From Streptomyces sp. NBC_01454 (lineage in GTDB: Bacteria; Actinomycetota; Actinomycetes; Streptomycetales; Streptomycetaceae), in contig NZ_CP109460.1 of assembly GCF_036227565.1 (NCBI RefSeq), positions 1,116,001-1,180,000 of the forward strand: a stretch of 64,000 nt of DNA, in the 5' to 3' direction. A program made the position numbers and the translations under genes. The notes under the pieces are model-generated. The model was not told the origin of the DNA. It saw only the letters and a program-made list of their open reading frames with translations, and ran no database searches. Shown in pieces: positions 8,753-16,065 of this stretch (position 1 is the first letter of the stretch; the number at the start of each line of letters is the position of its first letter).

Positions 8753-9910
8753 CTACGGTGCGTCGATCCCGACCAGGGCGCCCAGGGCGTCCCGGTGCCG
8801 TCCCGGCGAGCCGAGGGCGAGTTCATCGCTCTTGGCCCGCTTGAGGAACAGATGGGCCGGGTGCTCCCAGGTCATGCCGATGCCGCCGTGCAGCTGGACG
8901 CACTCCTCGGCGGCGCGTACCGCCACCGGCCCGCAGTACGCCTGGGCGACGGCCACCGCCACCGGGGCGTCGGGGCTGTCGGAGGCCAGGGCGTCGGCGG
9001 CGTACCGGGCGGCGGCGCGGGCCGAGGCGACCTCCAGCCAGAGCGCGGCCATCCGGTGCTTGAGCGCCTGGAACGAGCCGACGGGGCGGCCGAACTGGGT
9101 GCGCTCGGCGGTATGGCGCACGGTCTCGGCCAGACACCATTCGGCCACGCCCAGCTGTTCCGAGGCGAGCAGTCCGGCACCGGTGAGCAGGGCACGGTCG
9201 ACGGCGGCGCGGGCGCGGTCCCCGGTGGCCAGCAGGCGGCCGCGGGCGCCGTCGAAGGTGAGATGGCCGAGGGGGCGGGTGAGGTCGAGGGGGGTGACGG
9301 TGTCGGTGCGGACGCCCTCCGCCGCGGCCTCGACCGCGTACAGCGCCGGTCCGTCGGTGCCCTCGGCGGGGACCAGCAGCAGCGCGGCGGACGCGGCGTC
9401 GGCGACCGAGGTCACCCGGCCGGTGAGGGTGCCGTCCGCCGCGGCCCGTACGGCGAGGTCCGGCGGGGTGCCGGGAGCGGTGGGCAGCGGGAGGGCCAGC
9501 ACGCCGACGGTGCGGCCGGCGGCGAGTGCGGCGAGCGGCGCGGCGACCCCGGCACCGTCGCCGCAGCCGAGCAGTGCGGTCACCGCGATGACGGCGCTGG
9601 TCAGATAGGGCACGGGCGCCACCGAGCGGCCCAGCTCCTCCAGGACCACGGCGGCCTCGCGGGCGCTCGCGCCGTGTCCGCCGAGCTTCTCGGGGACCAG
9701 CAGTCCCGCGGTGCCGATGTCGGTGGCGAGCGCCCGCCACAGGCCGGTGTCGTGGGGGGCGCCGGACTCCAGGGCGGCGAGCACGGTGGCCGGGGCGCCG
9801 CGGTCGGCGAGCAGCGACCGTACGGCGGCGCGCAGCGCCTCCTCGTCCTCGGAGTACAGGAGGTCGGGGTCGGGCGCCGGGGCGCCGGGGCGGGGTGTCC
9901 CGTCGGTCAT
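8753..9910 (-). CDS. Acyl-CoA dehydrogenase (second ACAD subunit)
   Basis: A 385-residue flavoenzyme of the acyl-CoA dehydrogenase superfamily, last gene of a three-gene operon. Recognisable parts are the N-terminal helical domain (GLLVPEKLGGHGASAREAAV), the FAD-binding C-terminal helices (QFGRPVGSFQALKHRMAALW) and LHGGIGMTWEHPAHLF near the end. Its ATG overlaps the stop of the upstream ACAD gene (ATGA). Adjacent, unlike ACAD genes in actinobacteria often form alpha2-beta2 heterotetramers acting on sterol-derived or branched acyl-CoAs; that pairing is an inference here. Confidence 0.87.
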   Translation of the reverse strand: MTDGTPRPGAPAPDPDLLYSEDEEALRAAVRSLLADRGAPATVLAALESGAPHDTGLWRALATDIGTAGLLVPEKLGGHGASAREAAVVLEELGRSVAPVPYLTSAVIAVTALLGCGDGAGVAAPLAALAAGRTVGVLALPLPTAPGTPPDLAVRAAADGTLTGRVTSVADAASAALLLVPAEGTDGPALYAVEAAAEGVRTDTVTPLDLTRPLGHLTFDGARGRLLATGDRARAAVDRALLTGAGLLASEQLGVAEWCLAETVRHTAERTQFGRPVGSFQALKHRMAALWLEVASARAAARYAADALASDSPDAPVAVAVAQAYCGPVAVRAAEECVQLHGGIGMTWEHPAHLFLKRAKSDELALGSPGRHRDALGALVGIDAP

Positions 9911-11202
9911 CGGGGGAGGTCCTTCCACGCGACGTCCTTGTCGGTGCGCGGCTCGGGCGGCAGCCCCAGCACGCGTTCGGCGACGATGTTGAGCAGCACT
10001 TCCGAGGTGCCTCCTTCGATGGAGTTCCCCTTGGCGCGCAGATAGCGGTAGCCGGCCTCGCGGCCGGTGAAGTCGACGCCGTCGGGCCGGCGCATCGTCC
10101 AGTCGTCGTAGGTCAGCCCGTCCTCGGCGAGGAACTCCACCTCCCAGCCGCTGATCTCCTGGGCGAGCCGGGCGAACGCCAGCTTCATCCCGCTGCCCTC
10201 GGGGCCGGGTTGGCCCGTGGGGGCACCTCCCGCTCGAACGGAGTTGAGAGTGGGGGAGAGCTGCTGGCGCAGCCGCTCGCCGGTCAGCCGGGCGACCTCG
10301 GCCTCCACCCACAGCGTCAGCAGCCGCTGGTGCAGGTCGTGGGTGCGCAGTGCGGGGCGGGCGCGCCAGTCCTCGGCGGCGACGCCGATCATGCCGCCCT
10401 CACGGGGGATACGGGAGCCTCCGATGGCGACCCGCTCGTTCATCAGCGTGGTCTGCGCGACCTTCCAGCCCTCGCCGACCTCGCCGAGGCGATGGGCGTC
10501 GGGGATCCGCACCCCGGTGAGGAAGACCTCGTTGAACTCGGCCTCGCCGGTGATCTGCCGTAGCGGCCGCACCTCGACGCCGGGGTCGGTCATGTCGCAC
10601 ACGAAGTAGCTGATACCGCGGTGCTTGGGCACCGAGGGGTCGGTGCGGGCGATCAGAATGGCCCAGCGGGCCAGATGCGCGCTGGACGTCCAGACCTTCT
10701 GGCCGTCCACGACCCAGCCTCCCCCGCCCTCCACACCCTGGTCTCTCCCGCCCTCCACAACCCGGTCTCCCCCGCCCTCGGCGTCCGAGCGGGCGCCTTC
10801 CGCGTCCCGTACCGCGCGGGTCGCCAGCGCCGCCAGGTCGGAGCCCGCCCCGGGCTCGCTGAACAGCTGGCACCACACCTCCTCGCCGGTCCACAAGGGG
10901 CGCAGCCAGCGCTGTTTCTGCTCCTCGGAGCCGAAGCGCAGGATGGTCGGCGCGGCCATGCCGAGGCCGATGCCGATCCGTCCCGGGTCGTTGTCGGGGG
11001 CGCCGGCGGCCGTGAGCTCGGCGTCCACGACGGACTGCAGGGAGCGGGGCGCGTCGAGTCCGCCGAGGCCCTCGGGGAAGTGGACCCAGGCGAGCCCGGC
11101 GTCGAAGCGGGCGCGCAGGAAGTCCAGCCGTCCGGTGGTGGCCGGCGGGTGGGCGGTGAGCAGGGCGGCGGTGCGCCGCCGCAGGTCCGCGGCGTCGGTC
11201 AT
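9907..11202 (-). CDS. Acyl-CoA dehydrogenase (first ACAD subunit) with repeat-derived insertions
   Basis: A 431-residue acyl-CoA dehydrogenase. FSEPGAGSDLA is the flavin-contact signature, VVDGQKVWTSSAH the middle beta domain, and EGGTSEVLLNIVAERVLGL the C-terminal helix. Two low-complexity insertions are unusual: about residues 139-161, encoded by 24-base tandem repeats (10721-10780), and about 315-334 (SPTLNSVRAGGAPTGQPG), encoded by a dispersed GC-rich mini-repeat. Both keep the frame and fall in surface-loop positions. The gene overlaps its neighbours by 4 bases on each side (ATGA), so the three genes are co-transcribed. Confidence 0.87.
   Translation of the reverse strand: MTDAADLRRRTAALLTAHPPATTGRLDFLRARFDAGLAWVHFPEGLGGLDAPRSLQSVVDAELTAAGAPDNDPGRIGIGLGMAAPTILRFGSEEQKQRWLRPLWTGEEVWCQLFSEPGAGSDLAALATRAVRDAEGARSDAEGGGDRVVEGGRDQGVEGGGGWVVDGQKVWTSSAHLARWAILIARTDPSVPKHRGISYFVCDMTDPGVEVRPLRQITGEAEFNEVFLTGVRIPDAHRLGEVGEGWKVAQTTLMNERVAIGGSRIPREGGMIGVAAEDWRARPALRTHDLHQRLLTLWVEAEVARLTGERLRQQLSPTLNSVRAGGAPTGQPGPEGSGMKLAFARLAQEISGWEVEFLAEDGLTYDDWTMRRPDGVDFTGREAGYRYLRAKGNSIEGGTSEVLLNIVAERVLGLPPEPRTDKDVAWKDLPR
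10216..10260 (-). repeat. Dispersed mini-repeat inserted in frame
   Basis: On the minus strand the segment starts CTCTCCCCCACTCTCAACTC and ends in GGTGCCCCCA, giving SPTLNSVRAGGAP inside the acyl-CoA dehydrogenase. Elements starting with the same CTCTCCCCC and ending in G-runs recur at 49532 and 51858. It looks like a small mobile or slippage-derived repeat tolerated in loops. Confidence 0.5.
10721..10780. repeat. 24-bp tandem repeat, 2.5 copies
   Basis: Two 24-base units (10721-10744 and 10745-10768) and half of a third, each built on CCCCCGCCCTCCACA. They code for the repeated RVVEGG/QGVEGG segment of the acyl-CoA dehydrogenase. Because 24 is a multiple of three, copy number could vary without breaking the gene. 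Confidence 0.75.
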
Positions 11203-12197
11203 CGTGCCTCCTCCGCTCCGGGGAGCACCACGAGCCGGCCGACGGACGTCCCGTCGGCGACCCGCTGGACGGCGTCGGCGGCCGCGGCCAGCGGGACCCG
11301 CCCGCCGATGAGCGGCTTGACGGTGCCCTGCGCGGCGAGTTTGGTCAGCTCTTCGTGGCAGGCGTCGATCGCGGCCGGGTCCTTGATCTGGTACAGGCCC
11401 CAATGCAGGCCCAGGATCGCGTAGTTCTTCACCAGGGCGTGGTTGAGGGCCGGGCTGGGGATGGCGCCGCCGGCGAAGCCGACGACGACGATCCGGCCCT
11501 CGAACGCGATGCACTTGACCGACTTGGCGTACGCCTCGCCACCCACCGGGTCGTAGACGACATCGGCGCCGCGGCCGCCGGTGGCGTCCTTGACGGCGGC
11601 GACGAGGTCGTCGCGGTGCCGGTCGAGCACGAGGTCGCAGCCCAGTTCACGGGCGACACGGGCCTTCTCCGCGCCGCCCACGACACCGATGACCCGCGCA
11701 CCGGCGGCCTTGCCGAGCTGGACGGCGGCGCTGCCGACGCCACCCGCGGCGGCGTGCACCAGCAGGGTCTCGCCCGGCTGGAGACGGGCCCGGCGGTGCA
11801 GTCCGAACCAGCCGGTCTGGTAGCCGACGTGCAGCGCCGCGGCCTCGGCGTCGTCCAGGACCTCGGGGGCGGGGCGGACGGTTGCCGCGTCGACGACGGC
11901 GAGTTCGGCCAGTCCCCCGCCGGGCAGCGGCGGCTGGGCGAGCACCCGCGCGCCGATGTCACCGGTCGCGCCCTCCCCCACGGCGAGGACCTCGCCGCAG
12001 ATCTCCACGCCCGGGGTGAACGGCAGCGGCGGCCGCGCCTGGTAGAGCCCGCGGCACAGCAGCGCGTCCGGGAAGTTGACGTTGGCGGCCCGCACCCGCA
12101 GCAGCAGCTGCCCGGGGCCCGGCTGGGGATCCGGCACCTCCTCCAGCCGCATCACTTCACGCGGCTCGCCGTTCGCGTGTACGCGCCATGCCTTCAC
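11199..12197 (-). CDS. NADPH:quinone oxidoreductase-like medium-chain dehydrogenase
   Basis: A 332-residue zinc-free MDR-family reductase that would use NADPH to reduce quinones or enoyl-CoA-type substrates. The catalytic domain opens MKAWRVHANGEPREVMRLEE and the Rossmann site is AAAGGVGSAAVQLGK; there is no catalytic-zinc Cys/His set. The GTG at 12197 is preceded by GTGGAGGC, a good ribosome site. It is the first gene of an operon with two acyl-CoA dehydrogenases, joined by an ATGA overlap, and a TetR-like operator lies upstream. In this setting it may act as an enoyl-CoA reductase in fatty or branched acid metabolism. Confidence 0.85.
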   Translation of the reverse strand: MKAWRVHANGEPREVMRLEEVPDPQPGPGQLLLRVRAANVNFPDALLCRGLYQARPPLPFTPGVEICGEVLAVGEGATGDIGARVLAQPPLPGGGLAELAVVDAATVRPAPEVLDDAEAAALHVGYQTGWFGLHRRARLQPGETLLVHAAAGGVGSAAVQLGKAAGARVIGVVGGAEKARVARELGCDLVLDRHRDDLVAAVKDATGGRGADVVYDPVGGEAYAKSVKCIAFEGRIVVVGFAGGAIPSPALNHALVKNYAILGLHWGLYQIKDPAAIDACHEELTKLAAQGTVKPLIGGRVPLAAAADAVQRVADGTSVGRLVVLPGAEEAR

Positions 12198-12262
12198 CTG
12201 GTGCCTCCACAGACTTGGATACGCGGTGGGGCGAAGGGCACACCGGCCCCCTCGCCAGCGAC

Positions 12263-12280
12263 ATACTAAGCGGTCGGTAT
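12263..12280. promoter_or_regulatory. Putative TetR-type operator
   Basis: ATACTAAGCGGTCGGTAT, an imperfect palindrome (outer ATAC/GTAT arms, central CGGTCG), lies 66 bases before the quinone reductase start. Similar sites are bound by TetR repressors that control acyl-CoA dehydrogenase operons in actinomycetes. The regulator gene is not in this stretch. Confidence 0.45.
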
Positions 12281-12367
12281 CCCTGAGGGAACAGTCTCCG
12301 CCACACGGCGGCGACGACGGGCGACGACGGGCATCCGCCCCCTGACGCTCCCCGGGCGGCGCCGCGA

Positions 12368-13438
12368 CTACTCGCCGCGGAGCGCCGCCCAGGTCCCCGG
12401 GTCCTCGAAGCCGAGTGCCCACAGCCCGGTGCCGCGCACCCCGTACTTCCGCAGCAGCGGCATCAGCTCCCGGACACCGCGCGCGTCCTGGTACCAGACC
12501 TCGTGGTCGTCGCCGTCCTTGCGGTAGGTGAAGTGCGGGGTGCCGGACCGCTCGTCGAAGAGGTAGTCCGCGTCCTCCCGCTCGCGCAGCGCCTCGGCCT
12601 CCTTCCAGGTCCGGTGCGCGGCATGGCCGGTGACACCGGTGACCCAGTCCCAGCCGTAGCCGGGGAAGGCCACCTCGATCTTGTCCCGGGGGATGGTGTC
12701 GGTGGCGTAGCGCAGGAATTCGCCGTACCAGTCCCTGGCGGACAGCGGCCCCGCCTCGCCGCCCGACCAGTGCAGGTCATAGCCCATGATCCGGACCCGG
12801 TCGGCGTACCGGCCGAGCTCCTCGTAGTCGAAGGCCTCACCGGACCCGCGGACCCGGGCGGGCACCGTGACCACGCACTGCGCGTCGCGGGCGTGCAGCC
12901 GCGCGCACAGCTGCCTGACGAGCGCGCTGTATCCCGTGCGCACCCGGGCGCGGACCTCCTTGTCGTGGGTGACCGCCATCGACTCGTAATCCAGGTCGAG
13001 CCCGTCGTACGGCCGGCTGTCCATAATCCCCAGCAAGGCCTGCACATGGTCCGCGCGCCGCTGCGGATCATGCATCAGCTCGGCCATCCGCTCGGCGCCG
13101 AGCGTTTCGGTCACGGTGGGGACCACATCGATCCCCGCGTCGTGCAGCCCGTCGATGACGCCGCGCCGGCCCGCCCCTTCGTGCCCCGTGACGGCGGTGT
13201 CCGAGGAGGCCTGGTACCAGAACGGGCTGACGGTGTGCAGCTGGGAGGCGTGCCGCAGGGCGTCGCGGTAGGCGGCGTCGGTGTCGCCCCAGTAGGGAAG
13301 CCAGGCCGAGCCGGTGCGCCCGCCGTCCCTCGACTCCTTGGGCGCGGCGGCCGCCGGGGACCAGGGCACGAGGAGCGCCGTGACGGCCAGGAGGAGCGCA
13401 AGGCCGGTGCGCAGCCGGGATCCCGAAGGCTGTTCCAT
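12368..13438 (-). CDS. Secreted GH18-type glycoside hydrolase
   Basis: A 356-residue exported protein with a signal peptide (residues 1-32, ending AAA). The TIM-barrel signature YDGLDLDYES matches the GH18 motif DGxDxDxE, placing the catalytic acid at Glu152. The barrel strands IDVVPTVTETL and RVRIMGYDLHW also fit. The short single-domain form resembles YaaH/spore-type GH18 proteins acting on peptidoglycan-like N-acetylglucosaminyl chains more than large chitinases; no chitin-binding module is present. An inverted repeat CTGACG-CAC-CGTCAG at 13465-13479 lies just upstream of the start and may be a regulatory site. Confidence 0.82.
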   Translation of the reverse strand: MEQPSGSRLRTGLALLLAVTALLVPWSPAAAAPKESRDGGRTGSAWLPYWGDTDAAYRDALRHASQLHTVSPFWYQASSDTAVTGHEGAGRRGVIDGLHDAGIDVVPTVTETLGAERMAELMHDPQRRADHVQALLGIMDSRPYDGLDLDYESMAVTHDKEVRARVRTGYSALVRQLCARLHARDAQCVVTVPARVRGSGEAFDYEELGRYADRVRIMGYDLHWSGGEAGPLSARDWYGEFLRYATDTIPRDKIEVAFPGYGWDWVTGVTGHAAHRTWKEAEALREREDADYLFDERSGTPHFTYRKDGDDHEVWYQDARGVRELMPLLRKYGVRGTGLWALGFEDPGTWAALRGE

Positions 13439-13636
13439 GATCCGAGCGTCACCCGGCACCGCTACTGACGCACCGTCAGATGCGCTGAACGGGGAGATGC
13501 GCGGAAGGGCGGGCGGAGTGGCGGACCGATCTTGGGCGCGGCCGGCGGTGCGACACGGAAGCCCCCGCACCGCGGTCCGCCCCCCACCCGGAATGACCAT
13601 GGATCCGATCCCGGTACGCCCTCATGACGGCACCCC

Positions 13637-13667
13637 TTGAAGGAGCGAAGGGGCGTCGGGTTAGCAT
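13637..13667 (+). promoter_or_regulatory. Putative promoter of gap
   Basis: TTGAAG (13637-13642) and TAGCAT (13662-13667), separated by 19 bases, resemble a vegetative sigma promoter about 32 bases before the gap start. The AT-richer stretch TTAGCATATG stands out from the surrounding GC-rich DNA. Confidence 0.4.
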
Positions 13668-13698
13668 ATGAGCACCGCCTAGCTCGAAAGATAAACCT

Positions 13699-15144
13699 GT
13701 GACTGTCAATGACGACTCGTTCACCAACTGGAAAAACCGCGAAGAGATCGCGGAGTCGATGATCCCGATCATCGGGAAGCTGCACCGTGAGCGGGACGTC
13801 ACGGTCCTGCTACACAGCCGCTCCTTGGTGAACAAGTCGGTGGTCAGCATCCTCAAGACGCACCGCTTCGCCCGGCAGATCGCCGGCGAGGAGCTCTCGA
13901 TCACCGAGACGCTGCCGTTCCTGCAGGCCCTCACCACGCTCGATCTCGGCCCGTCGCAGATCGACATCGCGATGCTCGCCGAGACGTACCGGACCGACGA
14001 CCGCGGTCTGTCGGTGGAGGAGTTCACCGCCGAGGCCGTCGCCGGTGCCACGGGTACCGACAAGATCGAGCGCCGCGAGCCGCGCGACGTCGTCCTCTAC
14101 GGGTTCGGCCGCATCGGCCGCCTCGTCGCCCGCCTGCTCATCGAGAAGGCCGGCTCCGGCAACGGCCTGCGGCTGCGCGCCGTCGTCGTCCGCCAGGGTG
14201 GCGAGCAGGACCTCGTCAAGCGCGCCTCGCTGCTGCGCCGCGACTCCATCCACGGCCAGTTCCAGGGCACGATCACCGTCGACGAGGCGAACAGCAAGAT
14301 CATCGCCAATGGCAACGAGATCAAGGTGATCTACGCGAGCGACCCGTCGGAGGTCGACTACACGGCGTACGGCATCAAGGACGCCATCCTCATCGACAAC
14401 ACCGGAAAGTGGCGCGACCGCGAGGGCCTCTCGAAGCACCTGCGCCCCGGTATCGACAAGGTCGTCCTGACCGCCCCGGGCAAGGGTGACGTCCCCAACG
14501 TCGTCCACGGCGTCAACCACGACTCGATCAAGCCGGACGAGCAGATCCTGTCCTGCGCGTCCTGCACCACCAACGCGATCGTCCCACCGCTGAAGGCGAT
14601 GGCGGACGAGTACGGCGTCCTGCGCGGCCACGTGGAGACCGTCCACTCCTTCACCAACGACCAGAACCTGCTGGACAACTACCACAACTCCGACCGTCGC
14701 GGCCGCTCGGCGCCGCTCAACATGGTCATCACCGAGACCGGTGCCGCCTCGGCCGTCGCCAAGGCGCTGCCCGACCTGGACGCGAAGATCACCGGCAGCT
14801 CGATCCGCGTCCCGGTGCCGGATGTCTCGATCGCGATCCTCAACCTCCAGCTCGCGCGGGAGACCAACCGCGAGGAGGTCCTCGACTACCTCCGCCACGT
14901 GTCGCTGACCTCGCCGCTCAAGCGCCAGATCGACTTCACCAGCGCGCCCGACGCCGTCTCGAACGACTTCATCGGCTCGCGCCACGCCTCGATCGTCGAC
15001 GCCGGCGCCACCAAGGTCGAGGGCGACAACGCGATCCTCTACCTCTGGTACGACAACGAGTTCGGCTACTCCTGCCAGGTCATCCGCGTCGTCCAGCACG
15101 TCTCCGGGGTGGAGTACCCGACCTACCCGGCCCCGGTCGTCTGA
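13699..15144 (+). CDS. gap: Glyceraldehyde-3-phosphate dehydrogenase, long form
   Basis: A 481-residue GAPDH that oxidises and phosphorylates glyceraldehyde 3-phosphate. The NAD site YGFGRIGR begins near residue 134 and the catalytic Cys289 sits in SCASCTTN, followed by the phosphate-binding GRSAPLNM region and YDNEFGYS near the C-terminus. About 128 extra residues precede the Rossmann fold (GKLHRERDVTVLLHSRSLVN), which marks the long actinobacterial GAPDH type rather than the ~335-residue glycolytic form. The start is GTG. The stop codon (15142-15144) is followed two bases later by the 5-bp target duplication of a Tn7-like transposon, so the gene is intact but cut off from its probable terminator. 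Confidence 0.93.
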   Translation: MTVNDDSFTNWKNREEIAESMIPIIGKLHRERDVTVLLHSRSLVNKSVVSILKTHRFARQIAGEELSITETLPFLQALTTLDLGPSQIDIAMLAETYRTDDRGLSVEEFTAEAVAGATGTDKIERREPRDVVLYGFGRIGRLVARLLIEKAGSGNGLRLRAVVVRQGGEQDLVKRASLLRRDSIHGQFQGTITVDEANSKIIANGNEIKVIYASDPSEVDYTAYGIKDAILIDNTGKWRDREGLSKHLRPGIDKVVLTAPGKGDVPNVVHGVNHDSIKPDEQILSCASCTTNAIVPPLKAMADEYGVLRGHVETVHSFTNDQNLLDNYHNSDRRGRSAPLNMVITETGAASAVAKALPDLDAKITGSSIRVPVPDVSIAILNLQLARETNREEVLDYLRHVSLTSPLKRQIDFTSAPDAVSNDFIGSRHASIVDAGATKVEGDNAILYLWYDNEFGYSCQVIRVVQHVSGVEYPTYPAPVV

Positions 15145-15146
15145 TC

Positions 15147-15151
15147 GCGGC
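15147..15151. repeat. Target-site duplication, copy 1 (GCGGC)
   Basis: GCGGC directly abuts the first terminal repeat of the Tn7-like element. The same five bases directly follow the other end at 22075-22079. A 5-bp duplication is the hallmark of Tn7-type insertion. Confidence 0.85.
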
Positions 15152-15176
15152 TCTAGGATCCGCATGATCATTGACA
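15152..15176 (+). repeat. Terminal inverted repeat, tnsA-side end
   Basis: The 25 bases begin TCTAGG and end CATGATCATTGACA. They match the reverse complement of 22050-22074 at 22 positions; the mismatches are at positions 2, 7 and 11. The innermost 14 bases are identical in the two ends. Confidence 0.88.
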
Positions 15177-15227
15177 ATGAAGGTGTTTCATTGACATCGG
15201 ATTGGCAAATCCGCGGTTCCTTTGACA
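15171..15227 (+). promoter_or_regulatory. Repeated TTGACA motifs, probable TnsB-binding sites
   Basis: TTGACA occurs at 15171-15176, 15191-15196 and 15222-15227, two of them extended to TTGACAATG. GATTGGCAA at 15200-15208 has an inverted counterpart TTGCCAATC at 22008-22016 in the other end. Tn7-type ends carry several copies of a transposase-binding repeat, and these fit that role. One TTGACA could also serve as a promoter element for tnsA. Confidence 0.6.
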
Positions 15228-15312
15228 ATGGCTACGTTCAGTAGCGGTCCTCTCTGGGCCTCTTTCGATCTCCGCTGAGTCTGCAACGCCCGCTCTCCGT
15301 ACCGTCTCAAGC

Positions 15313-16065
15313 ATGGCAGTACGGAGAGCGGGCGGTACCCGTCGTACACGAAAAGTCCCTTCGACCTCGATCCGGTACGTCGATGGATCGGTACGCGAAG
15401 TCCCGATCCGACAACTCAGGTTGACCGATTTTGCGGAGTCCCAGCCGTGGCGGGCTGTTCGCTCCGTCCACGGGATGGCCCACTACTCGGGCAAGTACTC
15501 GTCTGCAACGACGGGTGGGCACGTGGTGTACGAAAGCCGCCTGGAGCTCGCCCGATTGCTGCTGGCGGACTTCGATCCGGAAGTGCGGGGGATCTTTGCT
15601 CAGCCGTGCCGCCTGGCGGCCCGGGTCGGCGACCGGACTCGCCACCACGTGCCGGACTTTCTGCTGGTCATGCGTTCGGGGACCGTGCGGGTGGTGAATG
15701 TCAAGCCAGCGAGCCGCTTGAAGGATCCGAAGATCGTGGAGGCTCTTGCGTGGCCTGGCGAGCTGTTCCGGCAGCATGGCTGGGACTACGAAATCTGGTC
15801 CGGAGCGGATCGGGTGCTGCTGGAGAACGTGCGGTTCCTCGCTGCCTACCGGCGTCCCGGTGTGGTGTCCGCAACGGAAACAGAGCAGGCATGGCAGCAG
15901 GTGACCGACGGCGAAAAACTGGCCTTGGCTGAGCGCCAGTTGGCCAATGGGCGGCCCGCCGAGGAGGCGAGGCCAGCGTTCATGGCTCTGTTGTGGTCGG
16001 GACGGTTGACGACGGACCTGTCGCGTCCGTTGTCGGGTGAGTCGGTGCTGCGCAGGTGCGTATGA
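15313..16065 (+). CDS. tnsA: TnsA-like transposon endonuclease
   Basis: A 250-residue homologue of TnsA, the restriction-endonuclease-fold subunit that cuts the 5' strands at the transposon ends and so allows cut-and-paste movement. The core reads VYESRLELARLLLADFDPEV, then HHVPDFLLV and VRVVNVKP, giving candidate metal ligands Glu74, Asp115 and Lys131 in the E-D-xK order of the family, with nearly the same spacing as in Tn7 TnsA. The C-terminal part would contact TnsC. No strong ribosome site is seen before the ATG at 15313. The stop overlaps the tnsB start (ATGA). Confidence 0.88.
   Translation: MAVRRAGGTRRTRKVPSTSIRYVDGSVREVPIRQLRLTDFAESQPWRAVRSVHGMAHYSGKYSSATTGGHVVYESRLELARLLLADFDPEVRGIFAQPCRLAARVGDRTRHHVPDFLLVMRSGTVRVVNVKPASRLKDPKIVEALAWPGELFRQHGWDYEIWSGADRVLLENVRFLAAYRRPGVVSATETEQAWQQVTDGEKLALAERQLANGRPAEEARPAFMALLWSGRLTTDLSRPLSGESVLRRCV

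Noticed and set aside
13465..13479. Inverted repeat CTGACG-CAC-CGTCAG as a certain operator
   Set aside because: Arms are only 6 bp and such repeats are common by chance in GC-rich DNA. Mentioned with the GH18 gene but not called as a feature.
15163..15176. Transposon end placed at CATGATCATTGACA
   Set aside because: The 14-bp perfect core is tempting, but no matching flanking bases are found there. Extending outward by 11 bp to 15152 and 22074 gives TGT/TCT termini and an exact 5-bp duplication.
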